Assembly (NCBI GenBank): GCA_001304365.1
Contig: LJNA01000001.1
Span: 1 to 30,382 of the forward strand
DNA from: Syntrophobacter sp. DG_60
Lineage (GTDB): Bacteria; Desulfobacterota; Desulfofervidia; Desulfofervidales; DG-60
Direction of reading: 5' to 3'
DNA length: 30,382 bases
The notes under the pieces are model-generated. The model saw only the letters and a list, made by a program, of their open reading frames with translations. It ran no database searches and was not told where the DNA came from. Positions 1 through 7,943 of this stretch are shown one piece after another; the stretch's first letter is position 1, and each line of letters begins with the position of its first letter. Both the position numbers and the translations under genes were made by a program.

Positions 1-31
1 TAGTTGGACTATGAATGGATTGCTTTAACGG

Positions 32-67
32 TTTCTTGTGTTTCTTGTGTTAATTGTGTTTATTGGG
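32..67. repeat. Degenerate 9-bp minisatellite upstream of trpG
   Basis: Four consecutive 9-base units read TTTCTTGTG, TTTCTTGTG, TTAATTGTG and TTTATTGGG. The first 135 bases of the window hold no recognisable gene end, no ribosome-binding site and no attenuator-like run of Trp codons. Replication slippage of a low-complexity spacer is the simplest explanation. Confidence 0.5.
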
Positions 68-135
68 TTAAAACCATGTAAATTTAAGTATCCATATAAA
101 GCCCTAGAAACCGAATAAACTGTGTAAAACTCAAA

Positions 136-708
136 ATGTTAGTTATGATTGATAACTATGATTCGTTCACTTACAATTTAGTCCAGTACTTTCAGATTTT
201 AGGGATAGGAGTATCAGTCTATCGAAATGATGAGATCGCACCTTCACAAATAGAAAATTTAAAACCAAAATATCTGGTAATCTCCCCTGGCCCTTGTACA
301 CCAAAGGAAGCAGGGATTTCTGTAAAGGTCATTCAAGAGCTTGCAGGAAAGATGCCTATCCTGGGGGTATGCCTTGGTCATCAATCCGTTGGAGCAGCCT
401 TTGGGGGAAAGGTTGTAGGTTCAAAGAAGATTATGCATGGAAAGACATCCATGATCTATCATGATAATAAAACAATTTATAAGGGAATAGAAAATCCATT
501 TATAGCTACTCGTTATCATTCATTGATTATAGAAAGGGAGAGCCTCCCCGATTGTTTAGAGATTAGTGCATGGACAGAGGAAGGAGAAATTATGGGCATA
601 AGGCATAAAGAATATTCCATAGAGGGGGTTCAATTTCATCCAGAATCCATTCTGACAAAGCTGGGGTTAGAGATATTAGAGAATTTTTTAAAATTGGGAA
701 ATGATTAA
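136..708 (+). CDS. trpG: Anthranilate synthase glutamine amidotransferase subunit (TrpG/PabA type)
   Basis: This is a class I glutamine amidotransferase that releases ammonia from glutamine for anthranilate synthase (tryptophan pathway) or aminodeoxychorismate synthase (folate). Its 190 residues match the usual family length. The N-terminus carries the signature [11 protein letters not shown], the nucleophile elbow is GVCLGH with Cys79, and the His168/Glu170 pair sits in QFHPES. The oxyanion-loop region [11 protein letters not shown] is intact. It overlaps the following trpD by 8 bp, which supports a tryptophan role over folate, although one subunit can serve both. The partner TrpE is not in the window. 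The first ATG fits the family N-terminus, but no good Shine-Dalgarno sequence precedes it. The gene itself looks intact. Confidence 0.93.
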   Translation: MLVMIDNYDSFTYNLVQYFQILGIGVSVYRNDEIAPSQIENLKPKYLVISPGPCTPKEAGISVKVIQELAGKMPILGVCLGHQSVGAAFGGKVVGSKKIMHGKTSMIYHDNKTIYKGIENPFIATRYHSLIIERESLPDCLEISAWTEEGEIMGIRHKEYSIEGVQFHPESILTKLGLEILENFLKLGND

Positions 709-1555
709 AGAAGCAATCTTAAAGTTAGTACAAAGGAAAGATTTAACTGAGCAGGAGATGGTTGATACTATGAAATTTATTATGGAGGGGAGGGCAAGCT
801 TAGCACAGATTGCTGCCTTTTTGACAGCCTTGAGAATGAAGGGGGAGACTATTTCCGAGATTACAGGGGCAGCAAAGGTAATGAGGCAAAAGGCTATAAA
901 GATTAGTATAAAGACCAAAGGCCCAATTGTAGATACATGTGGCACGGGTGGTGATGGAAAGCATACATTTAATGTCTCTACTGCGGTTGCATTTGTAGTG
1001 GCAGGGGCTGGCTTAAATGTGGCCAAGCACGGAAATCGCTCTGTCTCTAGTAAGTGTGGGAGTGCCGATGTATTAGAGGCATTGGGCATAAACTTAGATA
1101 TCTCTCCAGAAAGTGTTGCAGAGTGTATTGAAAAAATAGGCATTGGTTTTTTATTTGCACAAAAATTACATCCAGCCATGAAATATGCTGCCCCTGCAAG
1201 GTCTGAGATAGGCCTTAGGACAATCTTTAATATATTGGGCCCTTTAACAAATCCTGCCCCAGTAACAGCTCAGCTTCTAGGTGTTTATGATAGGGCCTTG
1301 ATAAACCCTCTGGCATATGTGCTAAAGAATTTAGGGAGTGAAGGTGCATTGGTGGTCCATGGGGAAGGTGGGTATGATGAGATTACTACTACAGGAAAGA
1401 GCTATATAAGTGAGCTTAAAGAAGGTAAGGTTATAGATTATGAAATAGACCCTAGGGAGTTTGGTTTAAAGATTGCTTCATCACAAGAGATTAAAGGGGG
1501 AGATATAAAGGAAAATGTTGATATTTTGATGAAAATTTTGAGGGGAGAAGGGTAA
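701..1555 (+). CDS. trpD: Anthranilate phosphoribosyltransferase, C-terminally truncated
   Basis: TrpD transfers phosphoribosyl from PRPP to anthranilate. The PRPP loop [14 protein letters not shown] (about residues 81-94), [15 protein letters not shown] (109-123) and the [13 protein letters not shown] segment are all present, so the identity is firm. The protein is only 284 residues, against roughly 335-345 for the family, and stops just after the motif [18 protein letters not shown]. Immediately downstream in the +1 frame (1551-1601) lies [16 protein letters not shown] followed by a stop, which resembles the normal TrpD C-terminus. About 40 residues that usually connect the two parts are missing. 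I infer a deletion that also shifted the frame. The enzyme may be inactive, or the deletion may be an assembly artefact. No trpC, trpF, trpB or trpA follows. Confidence 0.88.
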   Translation: MIKEAILKLVQRKDLTEQEMVDTMKFIMEGRASLAQIAAFLTALRMKGETISEITGAAKVMRQKAIKISIKTKGPIVDTCGTGGDGKHTFNVSTAVAFVVAGAGLNVAKHGNRSVSSKCGSADVLEALGINLDISPESVAECIEKIGIGFLFAQKLHPAMKYAAPARSEIGLRTIFNILGPLTNPAPVTAQLLGVYDRALINPLAYVLKNLGSEGALVVHGEGGYDEITTTGKSYISELKEGKVIDYEIDPREFGLKIASSQEIKGGDIKENVDILMKILRGEG

Positions 1556-1601
1556 GGCATTAGAGAAATTAAAAAGATTAATAGAATGGACAAATCGTTA
1601 A
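1551..1601 (+). pseudogene. Out-of-frame remnant of the TrpD C-terminus
   Basis: The frame beginning at 1551 reads [16 protein letters not shown] then TAA, which matches the usual ending of TrpD proteins (SGKALEKL-type helix). It is shifted +1 relative to the annotated trpD frame and lacks the roughly 40 residues that should precede it. The match is from memory of the family, not an alignment. Confidence 0.6.
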
Positions 1602-1633
1602 GTCCATTATAAAGATACCTTGCCTTATTTTTT
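1553..1633 (+). terminator. Probable intrinsic terminator of the trpGD unit, nested hairpins
   Basis: TAAGGCA at 1553-1559 pairs with TGCCTTA at 1621-1627, directly followed by six T. Inside it, AATGGAC (1585-1591) pairs perfectly with GTCCATT (1602-1608). The outer stem begins at the premature trpD stop codon. The long distance between the outer arms makes the nested arrangement less certain than a simple stem. Confidence 0.45.
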
Positions 1634-1657
1634 AAATTCAGTTAAAAAGAGACTCTT

Positions 1658-2215
1658 ATGCCCATGGCCATTTTTGATATAGATGGTGTAGTTGCTGATA
1701 CAGGTAAGGCCATAATAGAAATTATTCAAAGAGATCTAGGAAAATCTTGGGTAACTTTAAAAGATATTACACAATATGAGATAAATAAGCTTTCCTGGCT
1801 TAGTGAAGAAGAGGTAAAATACCTAATTATACGTTTTAATCAACCCGAATTTTATCTATCTTTGTCTCCATCAGATGGTGCCCAGAAGGCCATCGAAACC
1901 CTAAAAGATGCCCATTGGAAAGTTATATTTCTTACAGCTAGACCACAATTTCTATACAACGTCACACATTATTGGCTTAAATCTCATAATTTTCCATTTG
2001 ATGATCTAATTGTTTGCCCACCCTTAGAAAAACCGAGCTATTGTGGGAACTTTTCTCAATCTGTGCTAATAGAAGATAGACCAGACATTATAGACGAAAT
2101 TGCAAGAAACTACCCTCATACCAGGCTATTCGTGTTTAATCAGCCTTGGAATCAAAATGTAAAGGCAGGGATACGCATCAATAATTTTGAACAGCTCTTA
2201 AATATAGTTCTTTAA
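1658..2215 (+). CDS. HAD-superfamily phosphatase, 5'-nucleotidase (NT5C-like)
   Basis: This 185-residue protein is a small haloacid dehalogenase-fold hydrolase. Motif I is FDIDGVVADT at the N-terminus, where the first Asp is the expected nucleophile and the second the acid/base. Motif II is the Thr in FLTAR, and motif IV is IEDRPD near residue 140. The layout, with a helical cap between motifs I and II, resembles the 5'(3')-deoxyribonucleotidase-like group, so dephosphorylation of a nucleotide or other small phosphoester is likely. The substrate cannot be read from sequence. AAGAG upstream of the ATG is a weak ribosome-binding site. It converges on the minus-strand gene ending at 2212 with a 4-bp overlap. 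Confidence 0.72.
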   Translation: MPMAIFDIDGVVADTGKAIIEIIQRDLGKSWVTLKDITQYEINKLSWLSEEEVKYLIIRFNQPEFYLSLSPSDGAQKAIETLKDAHWKVIFLTARPQFLYNVTHYWLKSHNFPFDDLIVCPPLEKPSYCGNFSQSVLIEDRPDIIDEIARNYPHTRLFVFNQPWNQNVKAGIRINNFEQLLNIVL

Positions 2216-2733
2216 TGGATATATTTTGACAATTGGTAGGAAAAATCCGTGAATGGCTCAGGCCCTGTGCTCTCCTTAAAAAATGTCCTTTTCATATAAT
2301 TTAATGCACCAGAGTAAAACTCAAAGTCCTTTGCTAACTCAAAGAAAAGGTATGAGCCAGGCATATAGCCGAATCTGTCAAAGTTGAAGACAGAAAAATA
2401 GGCCCTTTTTCCCTCATCTAAGTAAAATTTTAGAAAGGATTGTCTCTCTATATATTCCCTAAATATACCTGTCATAAAAAGCGTATAATCACCAATATGT
2501 TTTTTTATCTCTCTTTCCCTGTAGAATGGGCTACTGGCTTCCAGTAACATCTCTACCACAGTTGTAAGCCTTTCACCTTGTACATTCCTAATCCTATATA
2601 AATTATCTGTTCTGGCAAATTCACTAAGTAAAATGGCCATATAATTAGTAATCTTAGGCTCTTTAATTTTTAAATCATAGAAACTACGCCTAACAGTCCG
2701 GTAAAAAAATCTGTAAAGTTTAGAGGATCTCAT
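2212..2733 (-). CDS. Conserved-looking protein of unknown function
   Basis: This 173-residue soluble protein is not recognised. It is strongly basic at the N-terminus and rich in aromatic residues throughout (for example FYRTVRRSFYD, KFYLDEGKRAYFSVFNFDRFGY), with predicted helices and no signal peptide, membrane segment or cysteine cluster. The uniform amino-acid composition and lack of internal stops support a real gene. No good Shine-Dalgarno sequence precedes the ATG at 2733. It converges on the HAD gene, and its upstream side is the repeat-rich region before sat, so context does not suggest a role. Confidence 0.65.
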   Translation of the reverse strand: MRSSKLYRFFYRTVRRSFYDLKIKEPKITNYMAILLSEFARTDNLYRIRNVQGERLTTVVEMLLEASSPFYREREIKKHIGDYTLFMTGIFREYIERQSFLKFYLDEGKRAYFSVFNFDRFGYMPGSYLFFELAKDFEFYSGALNYMKRTFFKESTGPEPFTDFSYQLSKYIH

Positions 2734-2746
2734 CTAAAAATGTAAT

Positions 2747-2860
2747 CGTTCACCGCAGAGTGCGCAGAGGACGCAGAGAAAAATAAGAATTTTAAAAATG
2801 CTTTGCTTTTGTGCTCTGCGATCTCTGCGTTCTCTGCGGTAAATAGAAAAATGATGAACG
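2747..2860. repeat. Inverted repeat built of CGCAGAG units
   Basis: The left arm (2747-2780) holds CGTTCA then CCGCAGAG, CGCAGAG and CGCAGAG separated by 2-3 bases. The right arm (2808-2860) carries the complementary CTCTGCG units in the same spacing, and its outermost bases TGAACG complement the left CGTTCA. The unit would fold into one long hairpin. Similar CGCAGAG-rich intergenic elements recur in many bacterial genomes. It codes for nothing I can see. Confidence 0.7.
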
Positions 2861-2904
2861 GTTATCTCAAAAGAGCCTCCTCACTCGAGCTAAACGTTAA
2901 ATCG

Positions 2905-3036
2905 TTAAATGGTCAAATAGTTTGAAAATAGCAATGTTTGTATTATATCATCCTCTTTTAAACTATCAACAGGCAGACACATTAAAACCTGGCCAGCCTC
3001 TTTAATGACCAAAGCGACATAGACTTCCTCTTTATT
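2905..3036 (-). pseudogene. Possible gene fragment, minus strand
   Basis: A 44-codon open frame on the minus strand reads EEVYVALVIKEAGQVLMCLP and continues for a further 20 or so residues to a stop at 2905-2907. The residues look like genuine protein, but the frame has no ATG, GTG or close TTG start and is closed by TAA at 3037-3039. Beyond that stop the same frame continues for 11 codons from a TTG. I read it as a decayed small gene and do not recognise the family. Confidence 0.3.
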
Positions 3037-3089
3037 TTAAAAAAAATTGGTAGATTTCTTCACAATTGTCAAGCCCCTCTAATTTTTCC

Positions 3090-3118
3090 TTGACATTTTG
3101 AATGAATCATAATATAAG
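3090..3118 (+). promoter_or_regulatory. Sigma-70-type promoter of sat
   Basis: TTGACA at 3090-3095 and TATAAG at 3113-3118 are separated by 17 bases. Transcription would start near 3125, leaving a leader of about 50 nt. A strong AAGGAGGAGGTG ribosome-binding site lies just before the ATG at 3174. This is the best promoter plus ribosome-binding-site combination in the window, as expected for an abundant energy-metabolism enzyme. Confidence 0.75.
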
Positions 3119-3173
3119 ATACGTGGGCTAGGTAATTTATGTTAATCTAGCAAAAAAAAGGAGGAGGTGTGTA

Positions 3174-4541
3174 ATGGGTGAGTTAGTAATAGAGAGACCT
3201 GCGCCTCATGGAGGCAGACTTGAAGAAAGGGTTATGAGGGATCCTGCTTTGGGAAAAAAGTTGGCAAAGGGGTGTCCTGTTTATGACATCAAGCCTACTT
3301 TGGACGAGAAAGGTGTACCTGTGAGGAATGTTTACAGGGAGATAATGTCTACTTGTTATGGTTTCTTTAGTCCGGTTGAGGGGTCAATGAAGCAAGCAGA
3401 GGTTGAGAGGATATTGAAGGAGAGAAGGTTGCTAAATGACTGGGTTTTTCCTTATCCATTGGTCTTTGATCTCAGTGAAGAAGATTATAAGAAGTTAGGT
3501 GTTACATCAGGAGATAGGGTGCTTCTGAGGCTTAAGGGAGAACCCTTTGCCATCCTTGATGTTGAAGAAGTATGGAGAATTGACAATACAGAGGAGTTGG
3601 CTACCAAGACCTTTGGGACCCCTGAAGGCAACCCAGAGGTGGTAAGAGAGCCATTTGATAAAAAGATGCCAGGCTGGGTTATTTATAAGAGTCTGAATCC
3701 AGTAGTATTAGCCGGGAAGTACACCATCATAAATGAACCTAAGTTTAAGCCACCTTTTAATAGGTTCTGGTATCCTCCTAAAAGGTCCAGGGAGGAATAT
3801 GATAAGAGGGGATGGAGGACTGTCATAAACCATCAAACCAGAAACGTTCCCCATGTTGGCCATGAGTTCCTGATGAAGGATGCTGCTTATATGGGGGATA
3901 CAGAGCCCTGTCATGGTATCCAGGTAAATGCCATCATTGGTGTCAAAAGAAAAGGGGATTATCCAGATGAGGCCATAGTTGAAGGTCATGAGATGGTACA
4001 TCTTGGAGGTTATATCAAGCCGGAAAGGCACTTAGTGACGATCTGTCTATGGGATATGAGGTATGGAAATCCTCTTGAGTCTATGTTACATGGAATAATC
4101 AGGCAGAATATGGGTTGCACCCACCATATGTTTGGCAGAGACCATGCGGCGGTAGGCGAGTATTATGATATGTATGCCACACAGATACTTTGGGGCAAGG
4201 GAATACCTAGTTTTGGTTTTCCTGCTCCTATTACTGATGTGCCGTATGGATTAAAGATCAGGCCTCAGAATATGGCTGAATTCTGGTATTGTCCTAAGTG
4301 CGGGGAGATTGCGTACAGTGGATGCTGTGGTCACCTGAAAGAAAAGCAGAAGTTTAGTGGAAGTTTTGTCAGGGGCATGGTGGCAGAGGGTGTCTTTCCA
4401 CCTAAGGTAATATTCAGGCCTGAGGTCTACAAAGTGATTGTTAAGTGGTGGAGGGAATTTGGTTATCCCTTCTGCAATCCGAAGTATGTGAAAGAAAAGG
4501 AAGAAAGATTAGAGGTAGATTTACCTCATATGGAAATTTAA
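3174..4541 (+). CDS. sat: Sulfate adenylyltransferase (ATP sulfurylase)
   Basis: Sat activates sulfate with ATP to adenosine 5'-phosphosulfate and pyrophosphate, the first step of dissimilatory sulfate reduction in the cytoplasm. At 455 residues it is the dissimilatory, homo-oligomeric form without an APS-kinase domain. The active-site motif QTRNVPHVGH spans residues 221-230 (QxRNxxHxxH), and GRDHAAVGEY at 321-330 matches the family GRDHAG loop. CPKC at 373-376 with CCGH at 384-387 forms a likely structural zinc site, as in bacterial and archaeal dissimilatory enzymes. It has its own strong promoter and ribosome-binding site and is followed 14 bp later by a small unknown gene, then a terminator, so the two form a bicistronic unit. 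AprBA and Qmo genes are not nearby. Confidence 0.97.
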   Translation: MGELVIERPAPHGGRLEERVMRDPALGKKLAKGCPVYDIKPTLDEKGVPVRNVYREIMSTCYGFFSPVEGSMKQAEVERILKERRLLNDWVFPYPLVFDLSEEDYKKLGVTSGDRVLLRLKGEPFAILDVEEVWRIDNTEELATKTFGTPEGNPEVVREPFDKKMPGWVIYKSLNPVVLAGKYTIINEPKFKPPFNRFWYPPKRSREEYDKRGWRTVINHQTRNVPHVGHEFLMKDAAYMGDTEPCHGIQVNAIIGVKRKGDYPDEAIVEGHEMVHLGGYIKPERHLVTICLWDMRYGNPLESMLHGIIRQNMGCTHHMFGRDHAAVGEYYDMYATQILWGKGIPSFGFPAPITDVPYGLKIRPQNMAEFWYCPKCGEIAYSGCCGHLKEKQKFSGSFVRGMVAEGVFPPKVIFRPEVYKVIVKWWREFGYPFCNPKYVKEKEERLEVDLPHMEI

Positions 4542-4555
4542 TTAGGAGGTGAGAT

Positions 4556-4954
4556 ATGGCTCATAAATTTGCTGTACTTTTGGATGAGAAAAGAATGGGG
4601 GCCATTAAGGGAAGTGGCCTTGAAGAGAAGGTATCGAGCTTGTTTGGAGGGGCGTTACAGACCTTTATTTTAGAAGTTCCTGAGGATAAGAGTAAGCAGA
4701 TAATGGACGCCTTTGATACTGCCAGGATAGATTCCAGGGGTTTTATAACAGATTTACCTATAGCATTTAACAGGACTATTTTTGAAGAGATAGCCAAATC
4801 AAAGTCCCTTGGTGTAGAGGCGCTAGATGGTGTCCTAAAGCGGGTATCTGAGATTAAGAAGGCGGCTGCAAAGGAGTCAGAGTCCCTGCCTCCTCCTGAT
4901 ATAGATATTTCAGACATAGAAAAGCTTCAAAAAACGCCACGCCAGACTGGTTAA
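4556..4954 (+). CDS. Small unknown protein co-transcribed with sat
   Basis: This 132-residue soluble protein is not recognised. It has an alpha/beta-looking core of about 90 residues (LLDEKRMGAIKG, GGALQTFILEVPEDK, FNRTIFEEIAK), a lysine-rich helix, then an acidic Pro-rich tail containing SLPPPDIDISDIEKL. There is no signal peptide, transmembrane helix or cysteine. It lies 14 bp after sat behind an AGGAGGTGAG ribosome-binding site, and a strong terminator follows 10 bp after its stop, so it is certainly part of the sat operon. Its position suggests a role in Sat assembly, regulation or pyrophosphate/APS handling, but that is inference only. Confidence 0.85.
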   Translation: MAHKFAVLLDEKRMGAIKGSGLEEKVSSLFGGALQTFILEVPEDKSKQIMDAFDTARIDSRGFITDLPIAFNRTIFEEIAKSKSLGVEALDGVLKRVSEIKKAAAKESESLPPPDIDISDIEKLQKTPRQTG

Positions 4955-4963
4955 TAAAGCTAC

Positions 4964-5008
4964 AAAATCCCTCTAGTCTATTTTTCAGACTGGGGGGATT
5001 TTTTTTTC
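4964..5008 (+). terminator. Rho-independent terminator of the sat operon
   Basis: Arm 4964-4979 pairs with arm 4987-5002 over 16 positions, with two G-U pairs and a 7-base loop (ATTTTTC). The stem runs directly into a T-tract ending at about 5008. It cleanly separates the sat unit from thiL, which starts at 5021. Confidence 0.9.
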
Positions 5009-5020
5009 TTTAATTTTAAG

Positions 5021-6040
5021 ATGAAAAAGGAAAAACTAATAGATTTGGGTGAGCAAGGTATAATTGCTTTATTTGAGTCACTGAGTAAGGATTTACCCTC
5101 ATTTCCTCAGATAGTAAAGGGTATAGGAGATGATACAGCAGTTTTGGATATGGAAAATAAATATTTGCTTATTACTAGCGATGTCTTAATAGAGAATGTC
5201 CATTTTGATTGGAAATGGTTTAATCCATTTCAGTTGGGTTACAGAAGTTTGGCAGTGAATCTAAGCGACATTGCAGCTATGGGCGGTGAAGCACGTTATT
5301 TTTTGGTCTCTATAAGTCTTCCAAGAAAATTTTTAAAGGAATCATTAAAAGAACTCATTGCAGGCATGAAGAGCCTGGCAAGCCATTATTCATTAGCATT
5401 AATTGGTGGTGATACAGTAGCATCCCCTAAGACAATTATTAATATTACAGTGATAGGGCAAGTGGATAAGGATAAGATACTGTTTCGCAGTGGTGCCCAG
5501 GTAGGTGATGCTATCTTGGTAAGTAGCCATTTGGGTGAAGCAGCCGCAGGGCTGGCATTGTTAAAAAAAGACCTTACTTCCGAAAATCCCCTCTTTTCTC
5601 AACTGACATTGGCCCACCTTTTGCCACAGCCAGAACTGGACTTAGCAAATTGCTTAGCAAATACAAAAAATGTTCATGCTGCAATCGATATCTCAGATGG
5701 AATAGCAAAAGATTTAAACCTTATCTGTGAGGCAAGCGGAGTAGGTGCAAGAATCCATCAAGACCTTTTACCCGTTTCTAGGGCCTGTTATGAGGCAGCC
5801 CATTTTCTAAAAGAGGATCCAATTAATTGGGCATTACAAGGAGGGGAAGATTATGGTCTATTGTTTACTGTGCCTAAGGATCAGGTAGAGAATATAAAGA
5901 AAATAGTAAGTGTGGCCTTGAATCGAAAATTATATTTGATTGGTGAGATTATTAAGGAGGGCGTCTATCTAGATACAGAAAAGCTCAACATAGGGGGATT
6001 TGACCATTTTAGAGAAAAAACGTCTTTAAAAAAGCCTTGA
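5021..6040 (+). CDS. thiL: Thiamine-monophosphate kinase
   Basis: ThiL phosphorylates thiamine monophosphate with ATP to thiamine diphosphate, the last step of cofactor synthesis. The 339 residues match the family length. The N-terminal LGEQGIIALF replaces the usual LGEFxLI motif. GIGDDTAVL (34-42), the metal-binding SDVLIENVHF (53-62), NLSDIAAMG (80-88) and the GGDT loop near residue 130 are all present, as in PurM/SelD-fold kinases. The C-terminal half carries AAIDISDGIAKDL and LQGGEDYGLLF, also typical. No TPP riboswitch motif is visible upstream. The start lies only 12 bp after the terminator T-tract with no clear ribosome-binding site. Confidence 0.93.
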   Translation: MKKEKLIDLGEQGIIALFESLSKDLPSFPQIVKGIGDDTAVLDMENKYLLITSDVLIENVHFDWKWFNPFQLGYRSLAVNLSDIAAMGGEARYFLVSISLPRKFLKESLKELIAGMKSLASHYSLALIGGDTVASPKTIINITVIGQVDKDKILFRSGAQVGDAILVSSHLGEAAAGLALLKKDLTSENPLFSQLTLAHLLPQPELDLANCLANTKNVHAAIDISDGIAKDLNLICEASGVGARIHQDLLPVSRACYEAAHFLKEDPINWALQGGEDYGLLFTVPKDQVENIKKIVSVALNRKLYLIGEIIKEGVYLDTEKLNIGGFDHFREKTSLKKP

Positions 6041-6083
6041 CATTTAGTATAATTTTTATTAGGAAGAAACTTTTATTTTTATA

Positions 6084-7205
6084 ATGGAAATAAAAGAAGT
6101 AGTTTCCAAGGAAGACTGGAAGAGTTTTTTGAAACTACCTTGGCACATCTATAAAGGCAACCCTTTTTGGGTTCCCCCACTCCTTGAGGATGAAAAATTC
6201 CGATTAAATACCAAGAAAAATCCATTTTATCAACATGCTCAGGCAAAATCTTTTATTTCCGTAAAAGACGGGAAAATATTAGGGAGGATAGCTGGTATAA
6301 TTGATGAAAATTATATAAACACCCACCGTGAGAAAACTGGTTTTTTTGGCTTTTTTGAATGTCTATCCCATTATGAGTTGGCAAATGCCTTATTTTTAGC
6401 AGTAAAGGATTGGTTAAAAAAACAAGGTATTCATTATTTGATGGGGCCTTTTAACCCATCTATCAATGAAACATGTGGCCTTCTCATTGAGGGATTTGAC
6501 AAACGGCCTTGCTTTATGATGCCCTATAATCACCCTTATTATGTAGAATTTGTAGAAAGATTTGGCATGGAAAAGGCCATAGATCTATTTGCCTATGAAA
6601 CAAAGACAGAGCAAAACAAGGCCATGTCTAGGCTTTCTTCCTTAATAGAGAGGCTTCATAAAAGATATCCAGAGGTAAGGGTGAGAAGTTTAAACCTAAA
6701 AAGGATCGATGAGGAGATAAAAATAATAAAAAACATATTTAACAATGCATGGGAGGAAAATTGGGGGTTTACTCCTTTGACCGATGAAGAGGTGGAGAGC
6801 ATGGCAAAAAGGCTAAAGCCCCTGATTGTGCCAGATTTAGTTTCTATTGGTGAATATAAGGGTGAGCCATTTGGCCTTATCCTGTTTTTGCCCGACTATA
6901 ATCAGGTGTTTCAACATATAAATGGTCGTCTTTTTCCATTTGGATGGTTAAAATTCTTTTGGCATGTAAGAAAAATTGATCGTATTAGGGGCCTACTCCT
7001 CGGTGTAAAACATAAATACCAAAAGACAGGCCTTGTCCCTTTCCTTTTTTATAAAAGCTGGCGAAAAATCTTAGAAAAGGGCCATTATAAGTGTGTGGAA
7101 CTGTCTTGGGCCTTAGAAAACAACTTTTCAGTACTTCGTTCAGCCAAAGGTTTAAATCCTACCCTTACAAAGGTCTATAGGATATACAAGATGAAAATTA
7201 AATGA
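6084..7205 (+). CDS. YghO / bacterial ceramide synthase-like acyltransferase
   Basis: This 373-residue protein belongs to the YghO-like family, which includes the bacterial ceramide synthase bCerS of Caulobacter. These are GNAT-fold acyltransferases that N-acylate a long-chain amine. Family hallmarks are the N-terminal FLKLPWHIYKGNPFWVPPLL (residues 15-34), the AGIIDENYINTHREKTGFFGFFE segment (70-92), GPFNPSINETCGLLIEGFD (121-139) and the MPYNHPYYVEF stretch (146-156). No signal peptide is present. Assignment to ceramide synthesis rests on family membership and on SPT- and CerR-like genes 14 kb downstream. An ordinary GNAT with another acyl acceptor remains possible. AGGAAG lies too far upstream to be a good ribosome-binding site, and a TTGACA overlaps the thiL stop. 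Confidence 0.75.
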   Translation: MEIKEVVSKEDWKSFLKLPWHIYKGNPFWVPPLLEDEKFRLNTKKNPFYQHAQAKSFISVKDGKILGRIAGIIDENYINTHREKTGFFGFFECLSHYELANALFLAVKDWLKKQGIHYLMGPFNPSINETCGLLIEGFDKRPCFMMPYNHPYYVEFVERFGMEKAIDLFAYETKTEQNKAMSRLSSLIERLHKRYPEVRVRSLNLKRIDEEIKIIKNIFNNAWEENWGFTPLTDEEVESMAKRLKPLIVPDLVSIGEYKGEPFGLILFLPDYNQVFQHINGRLFPFGWLKFFWHVRKIDRIRGLLLGVKHKYQKTGLVPFLFYKSWRKILEKGHYKCVELSWALENNFSVLRSAKGLNPTLTKVYRIYKMKIK

Positions 7206-7211
7206 GGGGAA

Positions 7212-7943
7212 TTATATCTTTCCTACAGTAACAAGATAAATAGCAGTTTCTTGCTCCCCATCAATTTTTAGCAGTTTGTTTATTTCGTCATCAAAGAATG
7301 CACCAACAGGGCATGCGCCCAAATTAAGGGCAGTAGCTGCCAGTAGGAGGTTTTGACAGATATGGCCAGCATCCAAAAATATGTATCTAATGGCCCTATT
7401 ACGATACTTTGCCATAGAGCGTAATATGACCGCTGTCCAAATAAACAGTACTGCAGCCCTCCCTACCACACCCTGCCCCAAAGAAGCTGTAGTAAAACTT
7501 TCTGAGAAATTACCTTCAGCTAGTCTTTCCAATAAAAAATCATGGACATTGAAGTGATAAATGCCCATAGGGATACCTTTTACCCTAAAGATAGAAACAT
7601 ATGTCTCTATAGGGTAGAGTGCACCTGCTGAAGGGGCGGCCCGAAGGCCTTCTTTTGATGTAATGCCCTGTGATGCCCAAAATAAATGGGCTAGTTCTTT
7701 TAAATTCAAGCAATCTTCTTTGTAATAGCGCTTAGAGCGGCGCTTATTTATAATTTTTTCAAAATTGGCTGAAGGAAAGTCCTCTTTGGGTAAATAGAAT
7801 TTGGGAAGCTCTGGATAGGTTTTATATAATGGGACTGAAGGGATTATCCCTAAGTCATTTCTTAGGGGTCTATCTAGATAGTATTTGGTTTCTATTAAAT
7901 ATCTATAACCAATGCCTTTTTTATACCCTAAAGTACTTATTAT
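7212..7943 (-). CDS. SagB-type nitroreductase-family dehydrogenase with non-canonical start
   Basis: FMN-dependent nitroreductase fold, SagB-type group. The core reads AHLFWASQGITSK, APSAGALYPIETY (substrate/FMN loop) and AGHICQNLLLAATALNLG, with a family-typical end. The first canonical start in frame is a TTG at 7709, but that would remove the conserved FMN motif RRSKRYY. The open frame continues upstream to 7988 with convincing protein sequence (GYRYLIETKYYLDR) and contains no ATG, GTG or TTG there. The best placed candidate is ATA at 7941-7943, with AAGGAG exactly 7 bases upstream, giving 243 residues. Either translation starts at an exceptional codon or an ATG has mutated. The substrate is unknown, and SagB homologues outside azole peptide clusters are common. 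Confidence 0.75.
   Translation of the reverse strand: MISTLGYKKGIGYRYLIETKYYLDRPLRNDLGIIPSVPLYKTYPELPKFYLPKEDFPSANFEKIINKRRSKRYYKEDCLNLKELAHLFWASQGITSKEGLRAAPSAGALYPIETYVSIFRVKGIPMGIYHFNVHDFLLERLAEGNFSESFTTASLGQGVVGRAAVLFIWTAVILRSMAKYRNRAIRYIFLDAGHICQNLLLAATALNLGACPVGAFFDDEINKLLKIDGEQETAIYLVTVGKI

Noticed and set aside
1..135. Tryptophan attenuator upstream of trpG
   Set aside because: No leader peptide with a run of Trp codons and no alternative hairpins; only a degenerate 9-bp repeat is present.
2751..2840. CGCAGAG units as a CRISPR array
   Set aside because: Units are only 7 bases, spaced by 2-3 bases, and inverted in the second half. There are no spacers or cas genes.
4980..5020. TPP riboswitch before thiL
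   Set aside because: Only the sat terminator T-tract and 12 further bases separate the genes, with no CTGAGA element.
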